Below are positions 31,112 to 39,072 of a stretch of 47,456 nt of DNA, one piece after another. The notes under the pieces are model-generated. The model ran no database searches and was not told the origin of the DNA. It saw nothing but the letters and a program-made list of their open reading frames with translations. The translations under genes and the position numbers were made by a program. The first letter of the stretch is position 1. The number at the start of each line of letters is the position of its first letter. This stretch comes from Bacteroidales bacterium (GTDB lineage Bacteria; Bacteroidota; Bacteroidia; Bacteroidales; UBA932), in the NCBI GenBank assembly GCA_017548445.1, contig JAFYZZ010000094.1, positions 1 to 47,456 on the forward strand. Reading direction: 5' to 3'.

Positions 31112-32215
31112 TCAGATCTCGGGTTCGTAGTTCTCGCCGCCGTCCCAGTCGGAAACCTTGACGACGGGCGTGACGTCGTCGAACTTCACCGGCACGTTCG
31201 GATCCAGCGAACCCGGACGGTGGACCGTCAGGTTCACGGTGTACTGCTTGTTCGAAGCCAGTCCGCCCGAGATGGCCACGGGATAGTAGTATTTCATCCA
31301 TTCGTGTCCGTTGTAGATGGAGGCCTCCAGCACCAGCAGCGTCGCTCGCGGACTCCAGGAGGCGTCCTCGCTCAAAGCGCAGTCGTTGGGATAGGTGTAG
31401 AAAGTATGCGGCGTTGTGTCGGAAGAGCCATAGTTGACGATCTTCGGCGCTTCGAGCCGGTCGTAAATCAGGTCGCCGCGGGGCGAGGTCTTCTCGGCGC
31501 CCATACGGGCATACCAGTCATCCTCCGGCAGGGCGGACGGTTCGCCGGTACCGCTGAACGCGATGCGGCCCGGGACATTGATCAGGTAGCAGTCCTCCAC
31601 GCGGAAGGTCTCGCTTTTCTGGTAGGCAGGCGAGATGAAGTCGTTCTTGACCGACTGCAGGATCACGGACGCGACCAGACGCTTGACGGGGATTTCCACG
31701 TCTTCCACGCCTTCGTGCAGGGTGCGTGTCACGCCGCCGATCATAAACAGTTTCTCGCGCCGGGCATCCTTGAGTTCGTGCGTCAGGGCCAACAGGTCGG
31801 CCTTCGAGGCCACTGCGTCAGCCCCGACGGTATGGTCGCGGGCGTCGTTCACGACAGCCCAGATCTCGCGCTCCCCCGTGGTGCACTTGAGGGTCAGTCC
31901 AGAATACGATCCGGCCGAGACTTCCAGTTCGCCGTCGAATCCGGACGAGGCCGATATCTCCAGATTCCCGGCATCTCCGCCACTGCCGGCGCGGAACACG
32001 AAGATTTGTACGTTGCGTATCATCTTTTCATTGGCCTCCGTCTGGGCGGCCACCTTCGTATGAGGGTCTCCGCCCAGATTCACGTTCAGGGTGACTTCGC
32101 CGCCGCCGGACTGAGTATCCGTTCGGTCTGCGGGCAGTTTGTTGCAGGCTCCGGCCAGCAGGAGCAAAGCTGCGGCGCCCAACGCCGCAAAAAGGGAATT
32201 CGTTTTCATTTTCAT
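31112..32215 (-). CDS. Fimbrillin (FimA/Mfa1-like) 2
   Basis: A 367-residue lipoprotein precursor with lipobox LAGAC. The N-terminal domain has the fimbrillin pattern (EVTLNVNLGG...; MIRNVQIFVFRAG; EREIWAVVNDARD; VEIPVKRLVASVILQSV). The C-terminal domain has YYYPVAISGGLASNKQYTVNLTVHRPGS, the typical strand just before the end, and then VKVSDWDGG. Type V fimbrillins are exported as lipoproteins, cut by a protease after the first strand and polymerised by strand exchange. A start two codons later (MKT) is possible. With fimbrillin 1, it supplies two different subunits, one probably the major stalk and the other an accessory subunit. Confidence 0.87.
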   Translation of the reverse strand: MKMKTNSLFAALGAAALLLLAGACNKLPADRTDTQSGGGEVTLNVNLGGDPHTKVAAQTEANEKMIRNVQIFVFRAGSGGDAGNLEISASSGFDGELEVSAGSYSGLTLKCTTGEREIWAVVNDARDHTVGADAVASKADLLALTHELKDARREKLFMIGGVTRTLHEGVEDVEIPVKRLVASVILQSVKNDFISPAYQKSETFRVEDCYLINVPGRIAFSGTGEPSALPEDDWYARMGAEKTSPRGDLIYDRLEAPKIVNYGSSDTTPHTFYTYPNDCALSEDASWSPRATLLVLEASIYNGHEWMKYYYPVAISGGLASNKQYTVNLTVHRPGSLDPNVPVKFDDVTPVVKVSDWDGGENYEPEI

Positions 32216-32235
32216 TCAGTTCAAACGTTTTACGG

Positions 32236-33306
32236 TCAGATGGTTTCGGAAATTCCGGAGCCCGTGGTCCATTCAGAGATGCTCACGGTCGCCACGAGGT
32301 CAGCCTTCTCAATCTTCGCGAAGGGGTCGTCCTCGGTATTGCCCAGCCCGGACACCGTCAGGTCCACCTGGTAGGCGGTATTCGCCGCGATGCCGTTCTT
32401 CAGCGGGATGGGATAATAATAATCCTTGCCTTTGATGTTCACGACCACCATCAGCACGGTGGACGTGGGAGTGAACTTCGCGTTGAAGCCGTTGTTCGGC
32501 GTCGTCAAGGCGTTTGTCAGGGCATAGAATGTCTTCTGGGGGCTGAAGGTCTTCGTGCCTCCGTTTGCGAGCGACTCCCCCGCCAGGTTGACGAACGTCA
32601 GCGCCGGCACGGCCGCCGCGTATGAGCCGGTTCCGATGACGTGGGTCTTCTGGTGGTCGGAGGTGGCCTCCTGGTTCAGCCAGGTGGCCGGCGACGCGTT
32701 GCCCGCAAGGTTCTGGTTGCCCACCACGTTGCAGAGGAAAGCCCGCACCAGTTTCACGGCACCGTATGGCGCCGGCAGGCCGTTCTTCACGCTGGCGAGC
32801 GAGATGCGGGACACTCCGCGGCGGAGTTCTACGGTCGCGGTCCCGCCGGTTCCGGAAACGACCGTAGCCGAAGTGCTGCCATACATTATGAAAGCGGAGG
32901 CGTTGTCGGACAGGGCATAGTTCACTGCACCGAGTTCGGTCAGCGTACTCACGCCATTGGCTCCTGACAGGACACTCCCCGTCAGGTTAGCCGCCGCCAC
33001 GACCGTCTTCGCACCGGTTTTCAGGCGGAGCGTCGCCTTCTTCGCGCTGATTTCCGCGGCCGTGCAGCTGTGGGAGATGTCGAGCATCCCGTTGGCGTCG
33101 AAAACATAGAGATTCAAGGCATTGAGTTTTTTCTCAGCGTCCGTGGCGGCGGTCGTGCCCGCCTTGGTGGGGAGGTCCGGCAACCCTTCGAGATTTACTG
33201 TCAGCCGGGACTCCGCTGCAACGGATTCCTCCCCGCCGGACAGCTTGCCGCAAGCGGTGCCCAGCACCAGGCAGGCGGCGAGAATTGAAATGATTGAGTT
33301 CTTCAT
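32236..33306 (-). CDS. Fimbrillin (FimA/Mfa1-like) 1
   Basis: A 356-residue lipoprotein precursor with lipobox LGTAC. The N-terminal fimbrillin fold is visible (ESRLTVNLEGLPDLPTKAG; LNALNLYVFDANG; KTVVAAANLTG; VELRRGVSRISLASV). The C-terminal part is YYYPIPLKNGIAANTAYQVDLTVSGLG followed by VATVSISEWTTGSG. The sequence is rich in Ala, Thr and Asn and has few charges, as expected of a polymerising stalk protein, so it is my candidate for the major subunit. It is followed by fimbrillin 2 after 20 bases. Confidence 0.87.
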   Translation of the reverse strand: MKNSIISILAACLVLGTACGKLSGGEESVAAESRLTVNLEGLPDLPTKAGTTAATDAEKKLNALNLYVFDANGMLDISHSCTAAEISAKKATLRLKTGAKTVVAAANLTGSVLSGANGVSTLTELGAVNYALSDNASAFIMYGSTSATVVSGTGGTATVELRRGVSRISLASVKNGLPAPYGAVKLVRAFLCNVVGNQNLAGNASPATWLNQEATSDHQKTHVIGTGSYAAAVPALTFVNLAGESLANGGTKTFSPQKTFYALTNALTTPNNGFNAKFTPTSTVLMVVVNIKGKDYYYPIPLKNGIAANTAYQVDLTVSGLGNTEDDPFAKIEKADLVATVSISEWTTGSGISETI

Positions 33307-33342
33307 ATAATTATGTTTAAACGGTTGATTTTAAATTCATTT

Positions 33343-35343
33343 TCATTGTATCAAATCTCCCCAGTCATCTTCCGGTTCCGCATTCAGGTCATAGCGCCTG
33401 ATCAGGGCGGATATCTCGGGATCCAGGTTGCCCCGGCTGATGTAGCCGCGGTCGCGCCGGCAGGCATCCAGATAGAACTGGACGGCGCGCTGGTCGTCAC
33501 CCTGGCGCGCATAAAGCAGCGCGAGCATATAGTCCACGGGGCCGCTGCGAGCCATCTCCTCCAGGATCTTCAAGGCGGAAAGGTTCCGGTCCAGCGCCAC
33601 GTATGCCACAGCCGTGTTGTAGTCCTGGTACGGGGCCAGGTACGTAAGCGCCAGTTCGTAGTCGTGGTCGCGGATGGCTTCGACGCCCCGCATATAGGCC
33701 GTGTCCAGTTCCGTCGTATGGACGGTGTCCTTGACCATTCCCTTCCGGTGCAGGGCGAAGGTGAATCGCACGGTCCTCAAGCGGGGATAATAATCCTCTG
33801 TCAGATGCCGGTACCACGGCTCCGCGTGCATCCGCTTCTCACGCTCGTCCGCGTCGGACAGTTCCGCCAGGCGGAAATAGTCCGCCTTCTGCGCCTCGGT
33901 CATCAGCGTGTCCAGCCGGACGAAGTCGTCGAGCGCCGTCCAGTTCTCCCCGCCGCTGCGCGACAGGAAGCGGATGTCGCGGGCCGCGCGGCCCGAACTG
34001 CGGACCGTCCCCTCCCGCAGGTCGTCCCCCACGGTGATGAAGGCGCCGTCCTCCCGCCGGACGGAGTCACGCACGTACGCGATGTACTTCCCGAAATATT
34101 CGGAAGCGGACTGCGAGCGCCTGTAAGTCAGCTGGTTGTTAGATTTCACGCTGCCCTCGGGCGACGCCGAGGCGGCGATGGTCACGCTGTCCAGTTCGTA
34201 GGTCTCGTTCAACAGCAGGTTGCGAAGGTTCTCTTTCACGAAGGCGATCTCCCGGGCATTGTTCCCCAGCCGTTCGTCAATGTCGTAGCGGCCCGTGCGG
34301 AAGTCGATATTGCAGGCGGTGTTCGCCTCCACGTTGCGCGAGATGATCACGGTCTTGTAGCGTTCGGTGCCGTCCACGAAGGCCGCGACGGAAGAAATGT
34401 AGAAAGTCAGCGGCTCGCTGCGCGGCACCGTATAGACCTGCTTTTCCTGCTCGTAGATCTCGCCGGACAGGACGATGTCCACCTTCCGCAGTTTGGGCCG
34501 CGTGTTGATGGTCTGCACGTAGTTGTAGATGAAGTCTCCCCCGCTGCGGATCACCGTGTCCAGCCGGATGCCGTCCACCAGGATCGGCGCCTTGACGTAG
34601 CGGTTGAACATCTTCTGGCGGTTGGCCTTGCGGCGCTCGTTCCGCCGACGGAGGAACTTGTTGGTATAATGCTCGATGGCTTCCTGCTCGGTGACGCCGA
34701 AATAACTCTCGAACACCTCGTCCGAGACGAAGGTCGTGTCGGTCTTGAGCGCGTAGACCTGCGGTATGTTGCGCTCGAGGAAGATTTCCAGGTTGCGCAG
34801 GTCCACGAACGCCAGCGTGTCCGTGACGATGCGTCGCAGGAACTTTTCATATTGCTGATAACCACGAAGTTGCGCGCGGCGATAGTCCGCGCCCGTGATG
34901 ACGACGTCCTCGAGGCGGAGACTGTCTTCCAGGATGTACATATCGGGATGGAAGCGAAGCTGCCACTTCGAATCCTGCATCGCCTGCGGCACGATGACCT
35001 GGAACTCCAGGTCGATGCGTCCGTGCCGCTCGGCCACGTTCCGGAAACGGGCGGTGACCACCGCGGCGTCCAGCTGCTCGGCAGCGACCATCTCGCCCGT
35101 GGCGTCGTCGCGGATGGCGCGCATCAGGATCATCTCCCGGCCGTCAAGGTCCGTCACGCGGAGCGTATCGCGTATGGGGGCTGCGATGTCGGGAACCTCC
35201 GGCACATAGTCCGACTGGCGGGGCAGGCGCAGTTCCGCCCCGAGCTGCCTTTCGCGGAGCCGCTGCGCCTTGTGCTGCGTGCCGCAGGAAACGGCGAGGG
35301 CCAGCAGGAGGACAGCCGGCAGGATGAAGGCCGGGGTTTTCAT
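33343..35343 (-). CDS. Fimbrial-locus lipoprotein with OmpA-like and C-terminal repeat regions
   Basis: A 666-residue protein from the ATG at 35341-35343, which overlaps the preceding stop as ATGA. The signal peptide ends in LAVSC. A beta-rich N-terminal half (strands with VTITGADYRRAQLRGYQQYEKF-type blocks) is followed by an OmpA-like peptidoglycan-binding region (about 380-470: LDSVTIAASASPEGS, NNQLTYRRSQSASEYFGKYI). The C-terminal part has TPR-like helices (ALTYLAPYQDYNTAVAYVALDRN...). It may tether the fimbrial assembly to the cell wall. Comparable genes accompany DUF3575 proteins in Bacteroides fimbrial loci. The exact Pfam family is not certain. Confidence 0.78.
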   Translation of the reverse strand: MKTPAFILPAVLLLALAVSCGTQHKAQRLRERQLGAELRLPRQSDYVPEVPDIAAPIRDTLRVTDLDGREMILMRAIRDDATGEMVAAEQLDAAVVTARFRNVAERHGRIDLEFQVIVPQAMQDSKWQLRFHPDMYILEDSLRLEDVVITGADYRRAQLRGYQQYEKFLRRIVTDTLAFVDLRNLEIFLERNIPQVYALKTDTTFVSDEVFESYFGVTEQEAIEHYTNKFLRRRNERRKANRQKMFNRYVKAPILVDGIRLDTVIRSGGDFIYNYVQTINTRPKLRKVDIVLSGEIYEQEKQVYTVPRSEPLTFYISSVAAFVDGTERYKTVIISRNVEANTACNIDFRTGRYDIDERLGNNAREIAFVKENLRNLLLNETYELDSVTIAASASPEGSVKSNNQLTYRRSQSASEYFGKYIAYVRDSVRREDGAFITVGDDLREGTVRSSGRAARDIRFLSRSGGENWTALDDFVRLDTLMTEAQKADYFRLAELSDADEREKRMHAEPWYRHLTEDYYPRLRTVRFTFALHRKGMVKDTVHTTELDTAYMRGVEAIRDHDYELALTYLAPYQDYNTAVAYVALDRNLSALKILEEMARSGPVDYMLALLYARQGDDQRAVQFYLDACRRDRGYISRGNLDPEISALIRRYDLNAEPEDDWGDLIQ

Positions 35344-35693
35344 TGTCCGTTGCAGTTGCATTCCAGGTTGAAGAACCACATCGCGTCGTCTTCCGCGAAG
35401 AAATAGCGGTAATGGCCGCGCTCCAGCGACTCCGCGCAGGCAGCGTCGTACCAGGGATTCGGCGTACCCACCAGGTAACGGGTGAGGATCCCGTCGCTGC
35501 CCACGAAAAGATTCACGCTGTCGGCGCCGCAGTCCGATACCGTCAGCGTCCGGGGTGAGGAAAGGTCCACCAGCGTGCCTTCCGTGCCGCGGTACGCCGT
35601 GACACGGGGGCCGGACTCCTGGCAGGAAACGGCCAGCAGGAGGCAGAGCAGCAGCCACAAAAAGGATATCATTCTCATACAAAAATGTTTCAT
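35340..35693 (-). CDS. Small fimbrial-locus lipoprotein
   Basis: Encodes 117 residues. The signal peptide ends in the lipobox LAVSC, and a start at MRMISF (35678) is an alternative to the first ATG. The short mature part has beta-prone stretches and four Cys residues, two of them in the C-terminal LECNCNGQ. No family is recognised. Both ends overlap neighbouring genes by four bases (ATGA), so it is translated together with the DUF3575 and OmpA-like proteins and probably works with them. Confidence 0.75.
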   Translation of the reverse strand: MKHFCMRMISFLWLLLCLLLAVSCQESGPRVTAYRGTEGTLVDLSSPRTLTVSDCGADSVNLFVGSDGILTRYLVGTPNPWYDAACAESLERGHYRYFFAEDDAMWFFNLECNCNGQ

Positions 35694-36292
35694 AGGATGA
35701 ACATCAATGCGATACGGACTTCATCGGGCAGGATGAAGGGTTTGGTCCCCTCTCCCGTACGCTGTCCGCAATAGGGGCAGGCATAACTGATATATCGGGT
35801 GAATCCGCCCCAGAATCCTATGCCGAAATCCACGTCGAGCCAGTGGTTCACGTGGACGCTGTAACCCCCGGAGAGGCCGGCGCCGAAGGCGTCACCTTCC
35901 TCGGTCTCCCGCGAGAGCAGGCCGCCCCGGTTGTATTCCCGGTATTGGAGTTTCGTGCCCGCCCACCAGCCGGAATAGGTATACCACGGCCACCAGCGGA
36001 CTCCGACATAATAGGCCTGCTGGCGGGACTCGAACTGGTCTTCCGTACGATGACGGAAAGTCCAGTTGTTGTATTTCGCGCCGGCCAGCACGGTCCAGGA
36101 ACGATGGAAGGAATACTGGACGTCGGCGTTGAGCGTCCCAAGGAAAAGATCGTCCGCCAGGTTCTGGGACAGCGCCAGGCGCGCCCGGTTCTCCAGGTCC
36201 TCCCAGCCGGGAGGATACGACGGCATCCGCTGGGCGCGGAGGGCGGGACAAACGGTGCAGGACAGCACCAGCAGATAGAGCAACTTCTTCAT
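35690..36292 (-). CDS. DUF3575-family outer-membrane beta-barrel protein
   Basis: A 200-residue protein with a signal peptide cleaved near LRAQR. The mature part is a run of amphipathic strands rich in W, Y and G (WTVLAGAKYNNWTF; YYVGVRWWPWYTYSGWW; GAGLSGGYSVHVNHWLDVDFGIGFWGG), the pattern of DUF3575 barrels. A CPYCGQ motif in an extracellular-type loop is unusual and could be redox-active or bind metal. DUF3575 genes typically open Bacteroidales fimbrial operons, as here. Their role in assembly is not established. Confidence 0.85.
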   Translation of the reverse strand: MKKLLYLLVLSCTVCPALRAQRMPSYPPGWEDLENRARLALSQNLADDLFLGTLNADVQYSFHRSWTVLAGAKYNNWTFRHRTEDQFESRQQAYYVGVRWWPWYTYSGWWAGTKLQYREYNRGGLLSRETEEGDAFGAGLSGGYSVHVNHWLDVDFGIGFWGGFTRYISYACPYCGQRTGEGTKPFILPDEVRIALMFIL

Positions 36293-36319
36293 AGTCTAGG
36301 GTTTGAAAAACGGAGACGC

Positions 36320-36360
36320 GGACGGGGCCGCAGGAGTGAGGCGGTGGGCCGGCCCCGTCC
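36320..36360. repeat. Long GC-rich hairpin between the SSB paralogue and the fimbrial operon
   Basis: Perfect 11-base arms GGACGGGGCCG (36320-36330) and CGGCCCCGTCC (36350-36360) enclose 19 bases. On the minus strand a short T5 follows nine bases later, so it may be an imperfect terminator for the upstream ssb-like gene or a leader element for the fimbrial genes. Confidence 0.5.
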
Positions 36361-36372
36361 GGCCTCCGGCAG

Positions 36373-36735
36373 CTACATTTCGTACTGCATCGGTTCCGGG
36401 TCGTTGACGACGGCCAGGCGGCTTGCCAGAATGTCCGTCGCGATGCGGTCCACGCCGTCCACGCCCGTATACTTCTGGTAGCGGATCCGGCCCTGGACCT
36501 GGAGTTTCGTCCCTTTCGTGATCTTGTCCAGATCGCGGATGTTACGCCCCTCCCAGGCCACGACATTGTGCCAGCTCGTGTCGATGACTGCGATGCCGTC
36601 CCGGTCCTTGTAAGCGTAGTTGGTCGCCAGGGAGATCCTGGCCATCCTGTTGTTTTCTTCGAAGGTCTGAAGCCGGACGGAACCGACCACCCCCCGCAAT
36701 TCCACTTTGTTCAATTGTTCCATAAAGTTTTTCAT
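36373..36735 (-). CDS. Single-stranded DNA-binding protein paralogue without acidic tip
   Basis: A 120-residue OB-fold protein. The ATG at 36721-36723 (MEQLNKVELRGVVGSV) matches the usual start of Bacteroidales SSBs better than the first ATG and may be the real one, giving 116 residues. DTSWHNVVAWEGRNIRDLDKITKGTKLQVQGRIRYQKY is the conserved SSB core. It ends in EPMQYEM and lacks the acidic DDDIPF-like tip that recruits repair proteins. It is therefore more likely a specialised or mobile-element-derived paralogue than the housekeeping SSB. It lies upstream of the fimbrial operon, separated by a strong hairpin. Confidence 0.88.
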   Translation of the reverse strand: MKNFMEQLNKVELRGVVGSVRLQTFEENNRMARISLATNYAYKDRDGIAVIDTSWHNVVAWEGRNIRDLDKITKGTKLQVQGRIRYQKYTGVDGVDRIATDILASRLAVVNDPEPMQYEM

Positions 36736-37044
36736 TTAAGCGAGTGCGGGAACGCCGGCCGCGCGGTCCGGCTCCCGATGCAAAGGAACGAAGCTTCCGG
36801 CAATCCGGAATGCATCCGCACCGCCGCCAGTGCAGTTTTTGAAGAATCTTTGCGTCGTTCGCGCTTTTTTATCGCCGCGGCGAAGAAAAAGACACGGCGG
36901 CGGAACTGTTTCTTTAGGGGAAAAGATTTATCCTTGTGCCGCAAAATAAACCTTTGCAGCAAAGGATCGTGTAAATCCGCCCGGCTTTTTTAAGAGTCCT
37001 TGGAGATTTGCCGGGAAGCGGCAATCTTTGAAGAAAAAACGGCT
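36736..37044. other. 309-base non-coding region between ssb-like and zinc-ribbon genes
   Basis: Divergent intergenic region with no convincing gene. It holds a palindrome CCTTTGC-A-GCAAAGG (36951-36965) and, next to it, ATCGTGTAAAT (36966-36976). The latter 11-mer is identical to one arm of the repeat flanking the sigma-54 promoter at 12032. No perfect -7 element was found. TATCCTTG (36930-36937), on the plus strand, is one base off and could serve the zinc-ribbon gene. The minus-strand ORF at 36732-36962 has no recognisable features and is not called. Confidence 0.5.
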
Positions 37045-37464
37045 ATGAAATACAAGATACAGGAAGAAGGGGAAGGCAACTGCCTGGAATGCGGCACCGC
37101 CTTTTACGGCAGGAAAGACAAGCAGTTCTGCAGCAACGCCTGCAAGAACGCCTGGCACAACCGCCAGATGCGGGAACGCCGGAAATTCCGGATGGAAGTC
37201 ATCACGGTGCTTTCCCATAATTACGAAATCCTGGAGAGCCTTCTGAAAGAGAACCGCCAGTCGGCGGGACTGGCGGAACTCTCTGCACTCGGATTCGATC
37301 CGGGCTGCGTGACGGGGCACCGGAAAGGACGATACCGTCACGACGAATATGACTGCTTCGACATCAGTTACTACCGGTCGGGCACGAAGATCTTCAACGT
37401 ACGAAGGAAAACACCTTCCGTACGTTTATCTGGCCCATCTCCAGGCCCCAGCGGCCGTCGGTGA
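37045..37464 (+). CDS. Small zinc-ribbon protein
   Basis: A 139-residue protein from the ATG at 37045. The N-terminal CLECGTAFYGRKDKQFCSNACKNAWHN is a C2C2/C2CH zinc ribbon of the type seen in many short Bacteroidetes proteins of unknown function. A charged helix (QMRERRKFRMEVITVLSHNYEILESLLKENRQ) and a basic, aromatic C-terminal region follow. Family members of this type usually end soon after a YDxxY-like strand. Here the frame continues about 25 residues (TPSVRLSGPSPGPSGRR) over the convergent 5'-nucleotidase gene, suggesting a lost stop codon. DNA or RNA binding is a guess from the ribbon. Confidence 0.75.
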   Translation: MKYKIQEEGEGNCLECGTAFYGRKDKQFCSNACKNAWHNRQMRERRKFRMEVITVLSHNYEILESLLKENRQSAGLAELSALGFDPGCVTGHRKGRYRHDEYDCFDISYYRSGTKIFNVRRKTPSVRLSGPSPGPSGRR

Positions 37465-38227
37465 TGATGGGCACTTCCTTCCCGCGCGCGTTCGTCACAT
37501 AGAGGAAGTCGTCCACGAAGGTGTGCGTGTGGCCGCCGATCACGAGGTCCACCCAGCGCGTCTGCGGGACGATCTCCTGGTCCACGTCATAACCGGCGTG
37601 GGACAGGAGGATCACCAGGTCGCACTTCTCGGTCTCGTGCAGGTAGTCGGCCCAGCGGTTGGTCACCTCCACGTTGTCCAGCTGCTGCATACGCGAAGCA
37701 ACGGTCCTGGTGACCGCGGTGGAAATGTCGGACTCTAGGCCGATGACCCCGATCTTCAAGCCGGCACGCTGGAGGATCGCATACGGTTTGACATACTCGC
37801 CCAGCTCGAAGGGGCTGAGGTCAAGATTGGCACAGACGACCTTGGTCGCGGGATTAAGCATCTTCAGGCGCTCGGTCAGGGCCTCGATGTCGTTGTCGAA
37901 CTCGTGGTTGCCCAGGGTGACGCAGTCGTAGGCAAAGTCGTTGATCACCCTCGGCTCCAGGGCTCCCTTCAATTCGGAGAAATAAGGCGTGCCCTGACTG
38001 AAGTCGCCGGCGTGCAGAAGCAGGACGCGGTCCTTGCCGTAAACGGTGCGGATAGAGTCCACGAACGCAGCGCGCTCGATCGCGCCGCCGGCGCCGTTGT
38101 CCCCACCCCCGCGGATGGGCTCGAAATGACTGTGGGTGTCGTTGGTGTGCAGGATGACCAGCTTGGGCTGCTGGCAGGCGCACACGGCCAGTGCAGCCGC
38201 TACCACGATGATAAGGCTCTTTCTCAT
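37394..38227 (-). CDS. 5'-nucleotidase/metallophosphatase, N-terminal catalytic half as a separate lipoprotein
   Basis: A 277-residue protein from the ATG at 38225-38227, with a signal peptide and a Cys-rich lipobox-like end (LAVCAC). All metal-binding motifs of the UshA/5'-nucleotidase family are present: NDTHSH, GDFSQG, GNHEFD, LSHAG and GGHTHT. The C-terminal substrate-recognition domain is missing here but encoded separately and upstream (38230-39072, two bases apart). Together the two would hydrolyse nucleotides or related phosphoesters at the cell surface or in the periplasm. Last gene of an ABC-exporter operon. Confidence 0.9.
   Translation of the reverse strand: MRKSLIIVVAAALAVCACQQPKLVILHTNDTHSHFEPIRGGGDNGAGGAIERAAFVDSIRTVYGKDRVLLLHAGDFSQGTPYFSELKGALEPRVINDFAYDCVTLGNHEFDNDIEALTERLKMLNPATKVVCANLDLSPFELGEYVKPYAILQRAGLKIGVIGLESDISTAVTRTVASRMQQLDNVEVTNRWADYLHETEKCDLVILLSHAGYDVDQEIVPQTRWVDLVIGGHTHTFVDDFLYVTNARGKEVPIITDGRWGLEMGQINVRKVFSFVR
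37397..37425. terminator. Hairpin at the convergent ends of zinc-ribbon and 5'-nucleotidase genes
   Basis: ACGTACGAAGG (37397-37407) pairs with CCTT-C-CGTACGT (37414-37425), with one bulged C and a six-base AAAACA loop. It is just before the stop codon of the minus-strand gene and inside the extended end of the plus-strand gene. Flanking T-runs are short on both strands, so termination is possible in both directions but weak. Confidence 0.4.
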
Positions 38228-38229
38228 AA

Positions 38230-39072
38230 TCAGTCCTCCTCCCATTGATCATAGACACAACGGCCGTCGGTGAAATACTCGACCGGCTTGCCGGCAGCCT
38301 GCAGGCTGTACACATAAGGCAGAACGGCGTCGATGACGCGTTTGTCGGTGATGATCATCTCCTTCGCATTCTTGCCCACGGTCATCCCGTCACCACCGTC
38401 GACCAGAAAGTCCACCGTGGCCACGCCATAGGTCTTCTTGGGGTCGATGGGCTTGCCGCCCACAAGCAGGGTGTCGATCTTGTGGTCCTTCACGACGAGT
38501 TTCGCGCCGCCCAGCACAAAGGGGCGCGAAGAGGCGATGAAATTGAAGATTTCCTGCAGGTCAGCTCCCTTCACGGCCACGTAGGTCAGGTAGTTGTTGA
38601 ACGGGAACATCGACACGAAGTCGTCCAGCTGGAGTTCTCCCTGCGGAAGGCTCACGCGGATACCCCCGAAGTTCAGGAAGCCTACGTCCACCTTGCGCTT
38701 GGTCAGCTGCGCCACATCGACCATCATCCGGTCCACCCACCAGTTGGAGAGTTCGCTTTCCGGGGCGGCAGCGACCATCTCGCGGGTCGCATAGCCGACC
38801 ACCTTCTTGATCTCCTTCATCTGCGGCTGCACAGCAATCAGGTCGGCTGCTACGGCGTACGTGGCGCCGCCCTTGGCGAAGACGGCACCGTTAGGAGCCG
38901 CGTAGTCATCGCCCTCGATGACGCCGAGCGCCTCGGGGACGTTGTCTGCCGTCGGGGCGGTCACGCCGGTGCGGTGGCCGTCCATCCGGTACTTCTCCCA
39001 CGAATACCTGTACTCGCAGGAACTGCCCAGCAGCACGAGGGCCGCCAGCGCGATTACTTTTGCTTGAACCAT
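38230..39072 (-). CDS. 5'-nucleotidase C-terminal (substrate-binding) domain as a separate lipoprotein
   Basis: A 280-residue protein from the ATG at 39070-39072, overlapping the permease gene by 19 bases. Its own signal peptide ends in LLGSSC. The family markers NFGGIRVSLPQGEL, LDDFVSMFPFNNYLTYVAVKG and VDFLVDGGDGM are those of the 5'-nucleotidase C-terminal domain, which binds the nucleobase. The catalytic N-terminal domain is encoded by the next gene, in reverse of the order in fused enzymes. Each half carries its own lipoprotein signal, so the split is established, not a fresh frameshift. Confidence 0.9.
   Translation of the reverse strand: MVQAKVIALAALVLLGSSCEYRYSWEKYRMDGHRTGVTAPTADNVPEALGVIEGDDYAAPNGAVFAKGGATYAVAADLIAVQPQMKEIKKVVGYATREMVAAAPESELSNWWVDRMMVDVAQLTKRKVDVGFLNFGGIRVSLPQGELQLDDFVSMFPFNNYLTYVAVKGADLQEIFNFIASSRPFVLGGAKLVVKDHKIDTLLVGGKPIDPKKTYGVATVDFLVDGGDGMTVGKNAKEMIITDKRVIDAVLPYVYSLQAAGKPVEYFTDGRCVYDQWEED

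Noticed and set aside
33307..33342. Invertible promoter in front of the fimbrillin genes
   Set aside because: I looked for inverted repeats flanking a promoter here and at 36293-36372. The first gap is too short, and the hairpin in the second contains no promoter element.
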